Source: Phoronis australis
Lineage: Eukaryota; Phoronida; Phoronidae
Length of the DNA: 64,000 nucleotides
Assembly: GCA_002633005.1 (NCBI GenBank)
Contig: NMRA01000162.1
Span: 254,255 to 318,254 of the forward strand
Direction of reading: 5' to 3'
The notes beneath the pieces were generated by a model, which was not told where the DNA came from, did no database searches, and was given only the letters and a program-made list of their open reading frames with translations. Each line of letters begins with the position of its first letter. Within the stretch, counting starts at the first letter, position 1. This document shows, one piece after another, positions 21,820-33,049 of this stretch. The position numbers and the translations under genes were made by a program.

Positions 21820-24800
21820 CTATTTCTTTGCATAGGATATCTTCATTGCATTTGACGGCGTAATCTTGAATCCTTGCAATGTTTCTATGGCTTTTCCAGA
21901 CTGCTCCTCTTTTTCAAACTCCACAAAGGCGATGTCGTGACGCCCAGGAACCAACCGAACTTCTTTGAAGCCAGGAAATCTGAAAGTTGAGATTTTCAGT
22001 GAAAGCTAACATTCTTGCGAAAAAGGATGCAAATTCAATCAAGTCAACAGTGTCAAAACGGGAAAGTTCTTGTGGGAGGAACGCATCCTCATAGATAAGC
22101 TGCAACAAAATTACAGATATTATTTATACAACAGACTAAGTGAACGTTTCTGTCAAACTAGAAGCAAGCAATATAACGCGTAGTTTGTACACACTAGTGA
22201 CTGTATGTGAACTGCCCCATAAAATGATCCGAACTTTTGAGGACCAGAAAAATGGTATCAGTCATTAGCACTTTGAACTAAGCCCAACTACACATTAGGT
22301 AAAGTATCATGATAAGTGCTGTGTGGCTCTAATTACTGAGGCAGAGTGACCTCTTAAAACCAGACACATAGACTGTACTGCACTGTGAGACCTCCAGTGC
22401 ACGGTGAACCTCCAGCCATAATATCCACACTCCGGATTCAACTCTTCCTTTTGCAGAGGTAGAAAAACGCATCACTTCACTCGTGCAGTTTAGGCAGGGC
22501 AAACTAAAACACTTCGAAGACGAGTCGGACGTCTGAACGGCAATTTATGGTGGCTCACTCCAGCTTTTCAAAATGTCCGCTTTGCGACCCACTATGCAAC
22601 AGTAATAGTTTATTGGCATCAGAACGATGAATGGCAAACTGCTACTAATCAGGGCTTGGAATGACCAATGACAAAAAACGCGGAAACTTTGAAACTTTTA
22701 CGGCCCAAATCATCGCCCGATAACCAGCCTAGGACTGGACAATGTGAACCTTTCCCCGACAAAAATCGGGACTAAAAAAAAAAAAAAAAAAAAACGTTAC
22801 CACCATCAGTAGCATGCGTCTGCGTCCTTTTAGCTCGCCCGTCTACTCCCAACCCACACATTTTTGGCTGCAGAGCCGTAGTATTTGTCGCCGCGCTTAA
22901 CAACAACACGAGACGCCATTGAAAATCACACCACGCTATCCCAGATGCCTCGGCAATGTTGACAATTTACGTTCCTCCGAACATAAAGAGCAACTTCCGC
23001 TTTTCGAGGTGAACGTCGTCTGCAACGCCGCGGTAAGAAAGGAATTTGCCGCGGATATTTCATATCAAATCCGATTTTTTTACGCGGAAATATTATAAAA
23101 AAAGCGGAAAGCACATTTGAAAAAAGCGGAAATCCGCGTTTCCGCGGAAAATTCCAAGCCCTGACTAATGTGCAGTAGAACAGCAGCTGAGTAGAAATGT
23201 AGGTAAATACCACACAACCAGAGAGAGGGCGCTGCGCTATTCTAGGAAGTAGCCAATTGTGAAAAAAAAAACACTTACTGGTTGAACAACATGGACAACA
23301 TCATTTCGTTGGTTTCTTTTGGCAGGTTGGTTAAGAACAAGATCTGGTTAGGTTCTTGCACGGCTGGAATGACAACAGGCTGAGGGGCCACAGGAACACC
23401 TGGAACAACAGCAGAGAAGTGTTTCATTGTAGACACATCGAGATATTGTCAACAAGACTAACCACAAGACTCCTGAGATTATTCTGACCTAAATCAAGAA
23501 CAGTTTCACGTTACTAAGTTGACTTCACGTGCGAAATTCCTTCGATTCCTCTGCTACTTTGTCCTGTTGACTAAAATTTTAGCACCCACACTCTTAGCAG
23601 AGACTTCCTGCTTTCTAGCCCTAAGATGGCAAATGCCAATTATTGTTTTGATTTAATTTTGAAGCATTGCAAAAATTGAGACATAAAAAAAGGAAATTGA
23701 TATTTCTTAGTTTCAATGGTTACAGTGTCAGTGACGGAAGTACAGCTCACCCATGTGATTTGCAGCCTAATAAACTGTTTTATTTTCATTCATCTCACTA
23801 TGAAGTTGTCCGTTTTTGACTCATTGATGGAGCACTCAATATCAATATCACATGGGACACAAGTAAGTCCTTACCATTTCCTAAGCCCACGTCGTCATGT
23901 TGACTCGTCTCTGTATCATCAGACAATTACAACTAAGTCACCAACCAGCACAAGGACTACTTATTATCTAGCGTGTTGCAAACGCACTGTATTTATCGTA
24001 TGTACTGTTTACATATCAACTGTTTTCCTGATGCTGAATGTTTATCATGTAAAGCTAGCGAATATTTAATAGTCAAAGCTACAAAAGACATTCATGGCAA
24101 AATCTGCATACGAACACAATTAGAAGGCCCCCAAGTTTTATTTACCTTGATCTGGTACAACCTGCTGAACAGCAGGTGGGGCTCCTCCAGCCAGGGCAGC
24201 GGCCTGAAGTCTGTGAAGACACAAGAAACACGATCAGCGGACCGCAGAATAAAGACCGTGACGAGAATGACTTGTAACTTAAAATCTATTCACAAAATAC
24301 ACCTTACAAAACAATCATTACTATTTAAAACTCTATCGAATCATTAACTTGTCGCGGGGCTTTCTAATGCTTAAAGATCCATGCCCACCAAATGATATAA
24401 TGTCGAGACCCAGCTGCCAAACGATTCCCAGCATGAATAACAACATTATGCAAGACAACAACCAAAGTGTTCAATAGCCATACTCTCAATTATTGACATA
24501 TGACAGCGGTGAAAAGAAAACTATTGTAAGTTACAAAAAACACATTAGCTTAGAATACTTTTTCTGTTTCTTCGACTTCTTGGTTGGAACCTCCTCTTCC
24601 TCTTTCTTTTTCTTTGGCCTCTCTACAAACGTTCCCTTCTGTTTGGCTACCACATCAGAGTCCTTCTTGCAGTATGCTATCCTCTGCAAGTAAACATTGC
24701 TGACAGCACTGAGTCGCATATTACACAACAGGGACATGCATAAAGAAGCACCGCGAATGTGATGTGTACTATTGACACCACACTATGCTAATTGGAAATA

Positions 24801-27382
24801 AATGAATTTGCGATTTCAGATTATCAAACTTACACGCACTACCCTTACACCAGTGACCAAGAAAACTGACTCAGCCAGACAAAACTTTTTAAATCAATTT
24901 TCAGGTAAAACACAAGTCGATCTAAAGTCCGTTCAGCGAAAGTGACCATAGGTTTGACTACATTTTTTTACTTAAGTTTTGTCTTAAGTTTGATGTAACT
25001 CAACGGATGTGGGAGTTTCAAAGTTTGGAGGTTGAAACAAACCTTGGCTTTAATAAGTAAAAATGAACTTAAAGTTAGTTTCTTGAAACCGGCCCAATGA
25101 CTACAAAACTTTACTCAAGTCTTGACTTGCCTCGACAAATTAACCAATTGCCGGGTACAATTCCTGTAAACGTTCAATTTCGGTGATGCGACTGTTCAAT
25201 TGACTAATCAAGTTTCGAGTAAGGTTGTTAGTCACGGGACAGGTGTAGTGTAATACAGTTGCATAAGGTCAATAAAACTGAGCCACGAAAAGCCAAAACA
25301 AAAGGTTGACACCAGTATCCAGCGTGCCAACTTCTGCAAACACACAAAATGTGAAATTTTGTTAAAATCACGACTCTCGTTTCTTACCAACGAACGACAG
25401 TTAAGATACATAGCATAGAACTGTGGTTAGAACTAATTTGAAATTGAATGAGTGTGAATTAACTTTACGACCATGTTTGGGTGAATGCCTTTTTAAAATT
25501 TTCAAATCCAAAATGCACGTTGAATTACACAACAAACCCCAAATGTTTTCACCAAAGACTTCAGCTACGTCTTAGTGAAAACACCTTGTGCAAGCCAAAT
25601 TTCAGATTCACCACATTACACCCAATGAACAGAACACAGAACCAGGATTTAAACTACCATCAAATTAGTTGTGCCTTTACTTATGAGTACTAAAAGGAGT
25701 CCATGTTTTTGTTTCCATGGCGATAAGCACGCCAGCCTTTAAGGCTCTCTAAAAGTTTTACCATGGGCTTGTCATAGAATGGGAAGCCCTGCATGGAACG
25801 CAGTGCATTGGTCGAACTGTTGATGTCTTTGAAGATAACAAATGCTTGGCCACGCATCTTGAGTGTCTTAGATGCGACTATGTCGTAGATTGGACCAAAC
25901 TGTGAGAAGATGGCGTACAATGACTTCTTCAATTCTGAAAACAAACATAATTAGGTTTCAATGTAATTATAGACACGCACCATCTTTCTGCATCATATTT
26001 CCACTCATGAAACAAGTGTGTCATTGCTAAGCAACAAGAAGGTCAACAGCACTTGTGATGACTTGGAACATCTACTCTTAAGTTGACTTGGGGCAGTCCA
26101 TCAACTTAAGTATTTTCGCCCCAACAAGTGCCCTTCAAGTGTGCTGAGTTCTATGATCACACGGTAGTCACAGACAGCAATATTGTCCATCAAAGGTCCT
26201 GTATGCGACTGCACACAGAAGAGCATTTTCCCTCATGGAGACATGAAAATCAAAAACGGGACAAAACTGAGCAAATACGATAGATTTGCAAAATGTCATT
26301 GATATGCACTATGGGAATCCATAAACACACTAGTTTGAAGCCCCTTTGAAATAAAGCAGCAGTAGCGTACAGGTAATTTCTTTATCCCCACGATAATCAA
26401 GAACGAGCCAAACTTATGGAAAATAGAGTCAAATCACAAACACCGACGACTTATGACTTTTCGTAGGCAGAGGAAGATTATTTTATAAAAACGAGCATTT
26501 CCATAATATGTGAAAATCAAGAATGGGCTAAAATTCTGGAATATATGGACAAATCGCAAATTGCTGATAATATGCATTACGGCACTTTGTAAGCGTACTT
26601 GCTTGAAAGCTTGGTAAAAATCTCCTGAGAAATGTATCATATATTTTAGGCGAAATTTGTAATGAAATGTCACTGCCTCACTCTTCCCAAGTATCCGAAA
26701 GCAGTTGGTGCGGCGGGTTACTTACTTAAGGGACCAACTAAGGGACCATTTTTTTTTCAATTATTCAGTTCCAAGAACTAGGGAATTGCAACTTCAACAG
26801 AAACACTGGTGTGAGCAACAACTTTCTATGATTTTTTCTACTACAGCAGGAAAAAAACTTGATTTTCAAACGAGACTCAAAGCTTTAAATCCTAAGCTGC
26901 TTAAGATTTCCAAATATGGCTCAGAACTACTCAGCATGGAGCAGCACCCTGCCTCCATGGATACACGTAGGATAGCAATAATAAACCAGTGTTCTCCACT
27001 ACCTATTTTGAATCATTACTGCATCGAGTTTAAATTTTGCCGTGACGAGTTTGGCTCACTTGCCTAGAGTTTAAAAACCTGTACGAGTTTGAAACATAGG
27101 GAGTTTAGTCATTGCCTAAGCAAATTAGGACAAGTGGGCTTTTAGTACCACTTCAGTGCATTTATTTCGAACTCCCAATAATATACGCATTGATTTTGAA
27201 TACATGTACATGAATTTCGATATTTTGGTCGAGTTTGCATTTTCTTTTGTGCAGAACACTGAACCATGAAACCATTAATGCACAAAACACTTTTCACCTC
27301 GCTGTAAGGAATGCTTACCTTCTTTTTTGACTTTCTCATTGAGGTTGTTGATGTAAATTGTTTGGTTGGGTGGATTCTGCAT
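21820..27382 (-). CDS. SNRPB2: U1A/U2B''-type spliceosomal RRM protein (SNF/SNRPB2-like), six coding exons
   Basis: Coding exons in transcript order: 27382-27319, 25934-25762, 24683-24559, 24210-24146, 23399-23279, 21979-21820, giving 235 residues with all phases consistent. The family binds stem-loops of U1 and/or U2 snRNA in the spliceosome. RRM1 has RNP2 IYINNL (residues 9-14) and RNP1 RGQAFVIF (49-56), with the family signature [10 protein letters not shown] and FYDKPMRIAY. A K/E-rich stretch (103-121) and an A/P/Q linker lead to RRM2, with RNP2 ILFLTNL (162-168) and HDIAFVEF (197-204), ending YAKK. The length is close to SNRPB2 (225) and fly SNF (216) and shorter than U1A (282). Most invertebrates have one such protein serving both snRNPs, so the U1A/U2B'' choice may not apply. 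The ATG at 27382 lies 9 nt inside its exon, so at least one upstream non-coding exon is needed. Confidence 0.95.
22650..23163. mobile_element. 514-bp inverted-repeat DNA element in SNF intron 5
   Basis: Ends CAGGGCTTGGAAT and ATTCCAAGCCCTG are exact inverted copies, flanked on both sides by ACTAAT (22644-22649 and 23164-23169), a plausible target duplication. The interior has an A-run of about 20 (22772-22793) and repeated CCGCGGAAA motifs at 23040-23150. Non-coding. A CAG start is typical of hAT-like elements, but the 6-bp duplication is short for hAT (usually 8), so the class is open. Confidence 0.65.
26240..26620. repeat. Degenerate tandem repeat in SNF intron 1
   Basis: Three diverged copies begin near 26242, 26389 and 26509 with AAAATCAAAAACGGGACAAA, ATAATCAAGAACGAGCCAAA and AAAATCAAGAATGGGCTAAA. 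They continue with related ATATGCA/GGAAT blocks. Spacing is irregular (about 120-150 bp). Confidence 0.4.
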
Positions 27383-27490
27383 CTTGATGTTCTGAAACAA
27401 CATTTCATTGGTTAAGAATCACTCACTACAGTTGGTTGGGTGGATTCTGCATCTTAATGTCCTAAAAAAACATTTCATTGGTTAAGTCAC
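27360..27490. repeat. Tandem duplication of the SNF start-codon exon edge
   Basis: About 27362-27419 contains the real acceptor, 5' UTR end, ATG and first codons. It recurs at about 27435-27491 with only a few changes. The copy keeps the reverse complement of TTAATG...ATGCAGAATCCACCCAACCAAC but has ctaaaaa instead of ctgaaac at the acceptor, so TAG replaces CAG. It lies upstream of the true exon on the minus strand and lacks the donor. Confidence 0.8.
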
Positions 27491-28927
27491 CCATTACATT
27501 TCACTGATGGCACTGATCTTGGGCCACAAAACAGACATACTAGGTTTTGAATAAACACCATGTCTGCAGAATACACAATCATTCACTGCAGTGAAACATT
27601 ACCTCAAACATTACCAGCAATCTAATCACAGCCCAACCAGCTTTGGTTGCAAAATCAGCAATTTTAAAGATGGCTGTGTTATGAAAATCTATACAAAATA
27701 AGCAATTTAATATAAATAAGGCCAAAATTACTAATTTCACGACTAGACCACCATCACTCAATCATGCAAGAATAACACTTAAACTCCAAAATAATTTAAT
27801 CGATTTATTTTGGTGGAACATAGAATCCTGTTTATGTTTTTAACTCAAAAAGAAAAAAAGAAACTAACTATTAAATTGCAAGACTGTCCTAACTCAGGAG
27901 CTCAAATCCAGGCTGTATTTGAATAAAATTGTGGTTAAGAATTTGACACTAAATATTTACAATGAGGATTTAGTGCACGTTGATTTTAAAATGGCTTCAT
28001 TATTAAGTAATGGAACATGTTGTAGCTACTGCTGGGGTTGTCATACCAACCAATTTATGGCAAATTATTGCAATATATATCTTGGAAACGATGTGGATTA
28101 GAAACTGTGGATTAATCAACCTGACCCAAAATTTTTGTAATTAAAAATTGCACTTCCTTTGTTTAACTGAATTAGTTACACAACTACTAGTACCCATGCT
28201 ACAATATTGCCATTCTATCGTTATTCTGTTGTTGAATTTGTGGAGCGATACTATGTTGGCTTTGAGCACCATGGAAAAGAGCGCAAAATATTTTGCCAAA
28301 TTGCTTTTTTCAACAATTCTCCAATCAAATGTTCTTCTTTCTCAATTTTAGGTTGCGTACACTTCACAACAACTTACTTAGTTTTTAGTACTTTATTACC
28401 AGAAAACCAAATTTCTGAGCAAATTTGGTTCGGCAAACTTGCCATCATTTCTTGGACGATACTGCAAAAATTTAGTAAATGGCATGTGGGTGAGGCATGA
28501 ACAGCTTTCAAGCTTAAATTCAATGGAATTTTGTTATTTTAGATGTTTTAGGCTAACCAGGTAGTCCTAGCAAAGCCTTAGTAAAACAAGAAAACGTGAG
28601 GTCAATCACGCAAATGTAAGCCAGTCACCAAGAGATCCCAGCACAAACAACAAAAGGTCGGTGTATTAAATAGGGGTCTGAATAGAACACCATTGTGTAC
28701 GGGTGTTATTCGCAGCGGTTTTAAATAAAAGGTGATTCTCACGGTGACGAAATCAAAAGCAACAGTTCCTTACATTAGGCAATTTATGGCAGTAGTAATC
28801 TCAGAGCAATGCTCCTAACATACTGTATCAACCAAATTTACACGTGTTACCATACAAGATAGGCTTTGAAGTTGAGGATAGAGCTTTCTATAAAAGCTGG
28901 AGAATGATACAAGAAAATGACATTTAA

Positions 28928-29808
28928 AGGGGAAGGCAACCCTTTTTCATGTCATTCTTAGCAAAAATAAGATTCATTGATTATCCCAGACATATTTTTC
29001 ACTTAATTACAGCTTTTCGCAATTTAATTAATAATTCCTCCTCTACTCCGGAAGTGACGTTTTGGGAGGCAAACATTTTGTGCCAATTTCTTTTTATATA
29101 GTCTGACTGTGAGAGCTGTCGAGTCGGTCATTGTTCTACCTCGGTTGTGATAAGTTCGGTCGTCATTTGCTTTTGCTTAAGAGTCAGTCAACATGCCACA
29201 CTGTTGCTGCTTACCGGGATGTACTCCTTATTTCCCAGAGCCTGTAAACATCCCTGCTGCGATGTTGAGTAGTGGGAGTGAATAGAGACCCAGTTAGACA
29301 CCGAGTGAAGAGGACAGCTCGTCGTCCAATGGTGAGCCAAACATTGATAAGTTAATTGTGGACTTGTACAAAGTATTGGAGCGATTTTGAAGCTGCCAGG
29401 TGTGTGGCGAGGGAGTCACACGGCGGGATGTAAGCAATTTGTGTGTTCAGGTAACCATCCAGCGGGAGCGTGTCGCAGGACACTCGGGCAAGTGGGAAGT
29501 TGTTCCTATGTCCGTGAGAAGATAATGAGTACATCCCGGCACGCAGCAACTGTGCGGCATGTTCACTGACTCGTAAACAAAAGCAAACGACGACCGAACT
29601 TATCACAACCGAGGCAGCTCTCACAGTCGGTCTATAAGTCTGAAGAGAAACTGGCCCAAAATTCTTGTCTCCCAAAACGTCACTTTCGGAGTAGCAGACA
29701 AGTAATAGTTTAAATTATAAAAAGCTGTAATTTACTGAAAAATATGTCTGGGATAATTAACGAACCTTATTTTTGCTAAAAATGAGATGAAAAAAGTTGC
29801 CTTCACCT
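28928..29808. mobile_element. Palindromic Kolobok-like DNA element, TTAA-flanked
   Basis: Flanked by TTAA on both sides (28924-28927 and 29809-29812). Ends AGGGGAAGGCAACC and GGTTGCCTTCACCT are inverted copies. The inverted homology runs about 280-300 bp from each end (28928-29230 against 29525-29808), including ACTCCGGAAGTGACGTTTTGGGAG. Where the left arm meets the core, a plus-strand frame at about 29191 starts MPHCCCLPGCTPYFPEP, like the first zinc-ligand cysteines of a THAP domain. It soon hits stops. TTAA targets plus THAP are features of the Kolobok superfamily, and a longer relative is at 37592-39220. Confidence 0.75.
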
Positions 29809-32740
29809 TTAATACATTGCTTTTCACTTAATTGCTGCAATGGGCAACGTCAACGTCCGTTGACTCCAAGATTTTGCAAAAACCCCTGCCTTGCGCTCTA
29901 TATTTTGATAAATGTTTCATGACAACGTAATGATCTGGAACCCATAGAATTACAGGCATCGATTCTTAGCTGTATTTTGGTATGTGTTAATCACAACACG
30001 GTGCATACCTATGCATGCTTCATTTGACATTATTCGCTGTTTGAAATAAATAACTTTTTATGGGGTTATGCCATCACCTGTGGATGCCACAAGCCTCCAC
30101 AGGGAATGTAATTACCTGGTAGTTGTCACAGCATGCAAGACACCCCTAATTTTAGTACAAGCAAAAAAAGCCGTCCAGGCAAATTCGTTTGCCGAGTTCA
30201 CCAGCTTTTCTCTTTGGGTATCATTTACATTATTTTCGCCTCTTAAAATGTGGTTCGCTGACCTCAGTTCCCAGTTCCCGACCTGCAAATTTTGGCAGAT
30301 CACGTGCAGCAAGATGCTGTTCTGCTAAGGGTCAAGCCCTGAGTGATTATTTTATAATTCTGGTAAATTTCCTAACAGCTGTGAAGGTAGCGTATTCCAA
30401 ATTTGGTAATTGTTTACAATATGAGGATATTGACCTACACACGATTTTGGTATCGCCAGATTCCTCGCATTGCTATCATTTCAAAAACCAACAAAAATGT
30501 CTCCTGCCCCAGTTCCTGGTACTGATACCACCATGTTGCATGGAAGTAGTTATCTGGCGGCCAAAAACTGAAATTATCTATCCTCACCCATATTCTGCAG
30601 AATGTCACTCTTTATTAGTTCAAACTGAGCGATACCTGTCGACTCCAGCCCCGAACTACATTCCCAAATGTTCAAATTCCTATGGTGACCCTAATATGTA
30701 TCTGCTTACAAGAATCTGTGAAAAAAGGTTGTTTTCGAGGTCCAAATTTGAGGAATGGGTCAAATGATCACAGTTCTAAAAATTTATGAATAAGGGTGAA
30801 TTGCTGCCCTTGTTGCTCCATGTTATATCAGGAAAATGTTCGGCGGAACCTCACGGGCAAACACCATTCAGAATCCATGATGCTGTCTTGACGGAACATG
30901 GCAGTGTCAACCAGGAAAAATTGTGAACGGAATGATAGGCAGTGTTCTCCACTACCAATTCCAAACTCGACGCAAATTTCTAGAGTTCAATATCAGTAGT
31001 CAACACTGTCTTTTCTCTAGTCTAAAGCCTTAAGATCTCCACTGTATATTGAACTGGCCAGGTGTGACCTATTTTTTAACACTTTGTAGGGCCTTCACGT
31101 GAAAACCGCGAATCGTGCTCGAAGTGCCCATTAAACTGACGACTGTCTCACGAATAAAAAATTTGTTGTTAAAAGCACTTGGCCAGGAAGCACGCGCTAC
31201 ATACCTGTCACATTGCAGACATTAGTCTTCGGGAACTATCCATGAATCTACGCCAGGTAGCATATCGGCAAGAAATAAATATCGGGCAATAATTTCAGAA
31301 AGTTTCTAATGCCGTAAAAACTGATGTGCTATTTTTAAGGGGGTTTGCTTTGATAATCACTTTTTCAATGTATTCATAATTGGTGTTTTTACGATAAATA
31401 TCTAATAAAATGCCCCACTGATAGTGGACACCTCCACCCCTGAATCTCCCGGAAAATAACTCAGACTGTCACACATTTAGTCACCGGCAACTCAATGACA
31501 TTCGGCCTTAGGCCCTAAAGAGACAATTCTCGCACGTAGTAGATGTGATCAGCAAGTGCTAATCAAAACGTGTTCTCGTGGTACTGCTTGTGTTATTTCT
31601 TTAGTTACAATGCACACCTCTGGCAAATGAACACTGAAGACACACACATGCTCGCTCACTCACACACACAGACGATCTTCAAAACAAAGGTCACGTGACT
31701 ACGACGTGTGTTCGTCCAGAGATTTTTCTCATGTTGCTGGGTACGATCTTGTGCAGGTTTGAACTTATCTTGTTCATAATACCGATCTCCACAGGAACTT
31801 ATAAGCTTAGGAACGCTATTTGGAAAAACTTAAGTGAGGATTTCAGGTAATTTGTCGAAAACTTGAAACTATAACTTTATTCAAGCTGCCCTGTTGATGA
31901 TTGCGAGGCAGCGGCGCATCGGCGAGTTTTCGCCCCGGGATTTCAGCGTGATTTTCTATAGAATGACCGTAACTTAACAACGCAGTTTGATAGCAATGCA
32001 GTGTTTCCTCTGGGTTTTGAAAGGAGCGTGGTGGTGAATGGCCAAAACGGAGTGCAAAGCCCATTGCCGCACACGAATATGAGAAGTGGGATCCCCGCAT
32101 TGCCTAGGTTTTGAAACGAGCATGGTGGTGAATGCTCGACGCGGATGTGGAACCTGGTGCCACATGCAAGTATGGGGGAAGAGAGATCCTCCCATGGGGG
32201 GGTTGTCGCTTAAAGTTACGATGTCGATAACGCCGTCCATCCGGAATTCATCGGCAATTTCTGTGCCGTCCTTGACCTGCGAAGTGTGTTTGGGCTTTTT
32301 GGGAACATTTTTGTGCTTTGACTGCAAATTTCTTGCAAACGCGCTGGAGCAGGACACTGTTAATGGTATAACTAAGAAAGAACAATTTCTCATGGTTTGT
32401 TGAACCCGTTTTGTGTAAATCTGTTGAGTTATTTGTTTAATATGGACGGCTGAATCGAAGCAACCGTGGAATTACTAGCCCCGAGTTTCAAACCTAGTAG
32501 TATTATATGTACCTTGTATTGGGGACGATCAGAAGCTGAGTCGAGGACGCCTGTGCCCACAAGTTCCGGGCCGGGAGAATTTGCAGGACACTGAAAAACA
32601 GTCAGTGCGTGTTTGCTGAAGTCCAAGTTCCAAAAAAGGAAAATAGACAATCCATGTGCCTTTTAAATCCAAAAGATTGAAATGTGTATATTCCGCGCGT
32701 TCGATGACCAAAACACAACAACAAGAAATTTGATTTTTTT
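29809..32740. other. Non-coding DNA between the palindromic element and the SNF/VPS26 promoter region
   Basis: It has several chance open frames, including a 192-codon one at 30189-30767 with no recognisable domain and no homology I can place. A tandem duplication of about 115-125 bp occurs at about 31990-32200 (GGTTTTGAAA.GAGC.TGGTGGTGAATG twice). It is probably the first intron of the SNF gene if the upstream exon proposed at 32743 is right. Confidence 0.35.
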
Positions 32741-32742
32741 AC

Positions 32743-32810
32743 CTGTCGTTCGCTGCCTCTGACTCTTCAATGACGTCTGCCTTAAATCTCGCTTATAGGC
32801 GAGATTGTGA
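32743..32810 (-). promoter_or_regulatory. Candidate 5' non-coding exon and promoter of the SNF gene
   Basis: On the minus strand a good donor (ACGACAG|gtaaaa, cut at 32743/32742) follows a short stretch containing TGACGTC-type bases (32769-32777). A perfect 8-bp inverted repeat AATCTCGC-TTATAG-GCGAGATT spans 32785-32806. The TCTCGC/GCGAGA halves resemble the core-promoter palindrome known from metazoan promoters, here split by six bases. The SNF start exon needs an upstream partner, and this is the best donor I see close to the VPS26 first exon. Inference only. Confidence 0.3.
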
Positions 32811-33049
32811 CTTACAAGGAACTTATTGTAGAATTATTAGTTTTCAACGTGAGCTTAACACAATTCACGTATACGAAAGCGACAAATGTGGCCACACAAG
32901 GACATGAAAGATAGGTTTTCTTTTTCATAAACTGAACCAACTACAATTTTATGAGTAGATGCTGAACGAGATTTCAAAGGTCATGCGCACTCCGGAAAGT
33001 CGCCATATTGGCTGCTGACAGTGGGAGGAAAACACAAAAATGGTAAAGA

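Noticed and set aside
25690-25761. Extension of the SNF RRM1 exon to the end of its open frame
   Set aside because: The frame after CCCATG reads into intron; the family continues with RIAY at 24683, joined by a good gtaaaac donor and TTGCAG acceptor.
30189-30767. 192-codon open frame, the longest in the window
   Set aside because: No recognisable domain, no conserved motif, and it lies in repeat-bearing AT-rich DNA. The conserved genes here are all split into short exons, so length alone is not evidence.
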